A DNA stretch of 6,410 nt, taken from Pseudomonadota bacterium. Lineage in GTDB: Bacteria > Pseudomonadota > Gammaproteobacteria > Arenicellales > UBA868. The stretch lies in the NCBI GenBank assembly GCA_018661145.1, contig JABJIU010000069.1, forward strand, positions 1-6,410. Direction: 5' to 3'. Below are positions 5,755 through 6,410 of the stretch, piece by piece. The notes under the pieces were generated by a model. It was not told the origin of the DNA, searched no databases, and saw only the letters and a program-made list of their open reading frames with translations. Made by a program: the position numbers and the translations under genes. The first letter of the stretch is position 1. The number at the start of each line of letters is the position of its first letter.

Positions 5755-6410
5755 ATGAAAAAAAACGAAAAAATCCGTGGAGGCGCCTTGCTGGCGCAGG
5801 CACTTCACGAAAAGGGTATCACACAGGTTTTTACCTTGAGTGGGGGTTTTTGCAATCCAGCCCTTGAAGGACTCGCCGAACGTGGAATCACGATTATCAA
5901 CTGTCCGCACGAGCAGATAGCGGGACACCTGGCGGATGGGCACACCCGAATCACCCGCAAACCCGCCGTTTGCCTGGTGGGGCCGGAGGGCTTTGCCAAT
6001 GCCATACCAGCGATGATGGAGGCTTGGGGTGAGCGCACACCGGTGATGTTTGTCACCGGCTCCAGTACGCTGAAACGCCAGGGAAGCGGTGGATTCAAGG
6101 AGATCGACGATGTGGCGATTGCTGCGCCGCTCACCAAGTACAGCGCCAGCATCACGGACGGCAACCGCATCCGCGAGTTCGTCGACCGCGCCTACAAAAT
6201 AGCATTGAGTGGTTACCCGGGACCGGTTCACCTCAGTGTGCCGGTCGATATCATGTTCTCTTCCTTCCCGGCTGACGCCCAACTGGACGAAAGACCTCAT
6301 CTGCATGCGTCGCGGCCAGCGCCACGAGCCTGGCCGGACCCGGATGACTTGCAGACCGTAGTCACCACATTGCAAAAGAGCGAGCGACCCATATTGATTG
6401 GCGGTCATGG
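5755..6410 (+). CDS. Thiamine-diphosphate-dependent enzyme, benzaldehyde lyase/acetolactate synthase-like, N-terminal part (cut by window edge)
   Basis: The frame is open from ATG 5755 to the edge (218 codons plus two bases), covering the PYR domain and the first residues of the middle domain of an enzyme normally about 550 residues long. Landmarks are RGGALLAQALHEKGI, PHEQIAGHLADGHTR with Glu53 as the cofactor-activating glutamate, FANAIPAMMEAWGERTPVMF, TGSS, the FKEIDDVAIAAPLTKYS segment (114-130), GYPGPVHLSVPVDI and ERPILIGGH. From memory the closest overall match is Pseudomonas benzaldehyde lyase, with 2-hydroxyacyl-CoA lyase and acetolactate synthase next. It therefore probably decarboxylates, cleaves or ligates a 2-oxo or 2-hydroxy compound. 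Differences from relatives are PHE for RHE, GPE for GPG, Phe32 where benzaldehyde lyase has catalytic His29, and Lys115 where relatives have glutamine. The ThDP-binding C-terminal domain lies outside the window. It starts 40 bases after the flavoenzyme, without a clear ribosome-binding site, and codons 2-4 carry an A8 tract. Confidence 0.85.
   Translation, partial: MKKNEKIRGGALLAQALHEKGITQVFTLSGGFCNPALEGLAERGITIINCPHEQIAGHLADGHTRITRKPAVCLVGPEGFANAIPAMMEAWGERTPVMFVTGSSTLKRQGSGGFKEIDDVAIAAPLTKYSASITDGNRIREFVDRAYKIALSGYPGPVHLSVPVDIMFSSFPADAQLDERPHLHASRPAPRAWPDPDDLQTVVTTLQKSERPILIGGH

Noticed and set aside
5725..5756. Internal promoter before the ThDP gene (TTGAAA then GATAAT)
   Set aside because: The spacing is 20 bases and the -10 overlaps the start codon, so it is unlikely to function for this gene.
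5746..6408. Minus-strand open frame opposite the ThDP gene (220 codons)
   Set aside because: The plus strand encodes a convincing PYR domain across the same bases, and the antisense product shows no motif.
542..6410. Sulfolactate degradation cluster (SlcC/ComC/ComDE type)
   Set aside because: A D-type dehydrogenase, transporter and ThDP enzyme recall that pathway. However, the ThDP protein does not resemble the short ComD/ComE subunits, and no sulfite-releasing enzyme is in view.

Overview
The window reads as part of a proteobacterial chromosome (GC in the mid-to-high fifties by eye, sigma70-like promoters, Shine-Dalgarno initiation on at least one gene, TRAP-type uptake). I cannot name the genus from the sequence. 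Almost all of it is coding: one regulator on the minus strand, cut by the left edge, and six genes on the plus strand, the last cut by the right edge.

Left to right it holds the N-terminal half of a LysR-type regulator (427..1, minus). Next is a short AT-rich divergent control region (about 428-541) with two CAAATA-based palindromes and a promoter candidate facing each way. Then come a D-isomer-type NAD-dependent 2-hydroxyacid dehydrogenase (542-1582), a complete three-component TRAP transporter (DctP 1639-2679, DctQ 2758-3294, DctM 3291-4559), an FMN-dependent alpha-hydroxyacid oxidase/dehydrogenase of the mandelate/lactate dehydrogenase type (4581-5714), and the PYR domain of a thiamine-diphosphate enzyme resembling benzaldehyde lyase and 2-hydroxyacyl-CoA lyase (5755 to the edge). 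Gaps between the plus-strand genes are 56, 78, -4, 21 and 40 bases, so they look like one operon. A strong hairpin without a U-tract sits between dctP and dctQ, as is common after a highly expressed binding-protein gene.

Inferred joint function: the TRAP system imports a small carboxylate, probably a 2-hydroxy acid or a relative. The NAD-dependent dehydrogenase and the flavin dehydrogenase belong to families that usually take opposite enantiomers to the same 2-oxo acid. The thiamine enzyme would then cleave, decarboxylate or condense that product. The divergent LysR protein is the likely substrate-responsive switch. The substrate is not identifiable from sequence. Both catabolic enzymes have non-canonical residues at positions that contact substrate in characterised relatives (Ala24 in the flavoenzyme; Phe32 and Lys115 in the thiamine enzyme), so this may be a pathway for a less familiar hydroxy acid.

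I see no RNA genes, CRISPR arrays, insertion sequences, attachment sites or rho-independent terminators. No gene-free stretch exceeds 300 bases.
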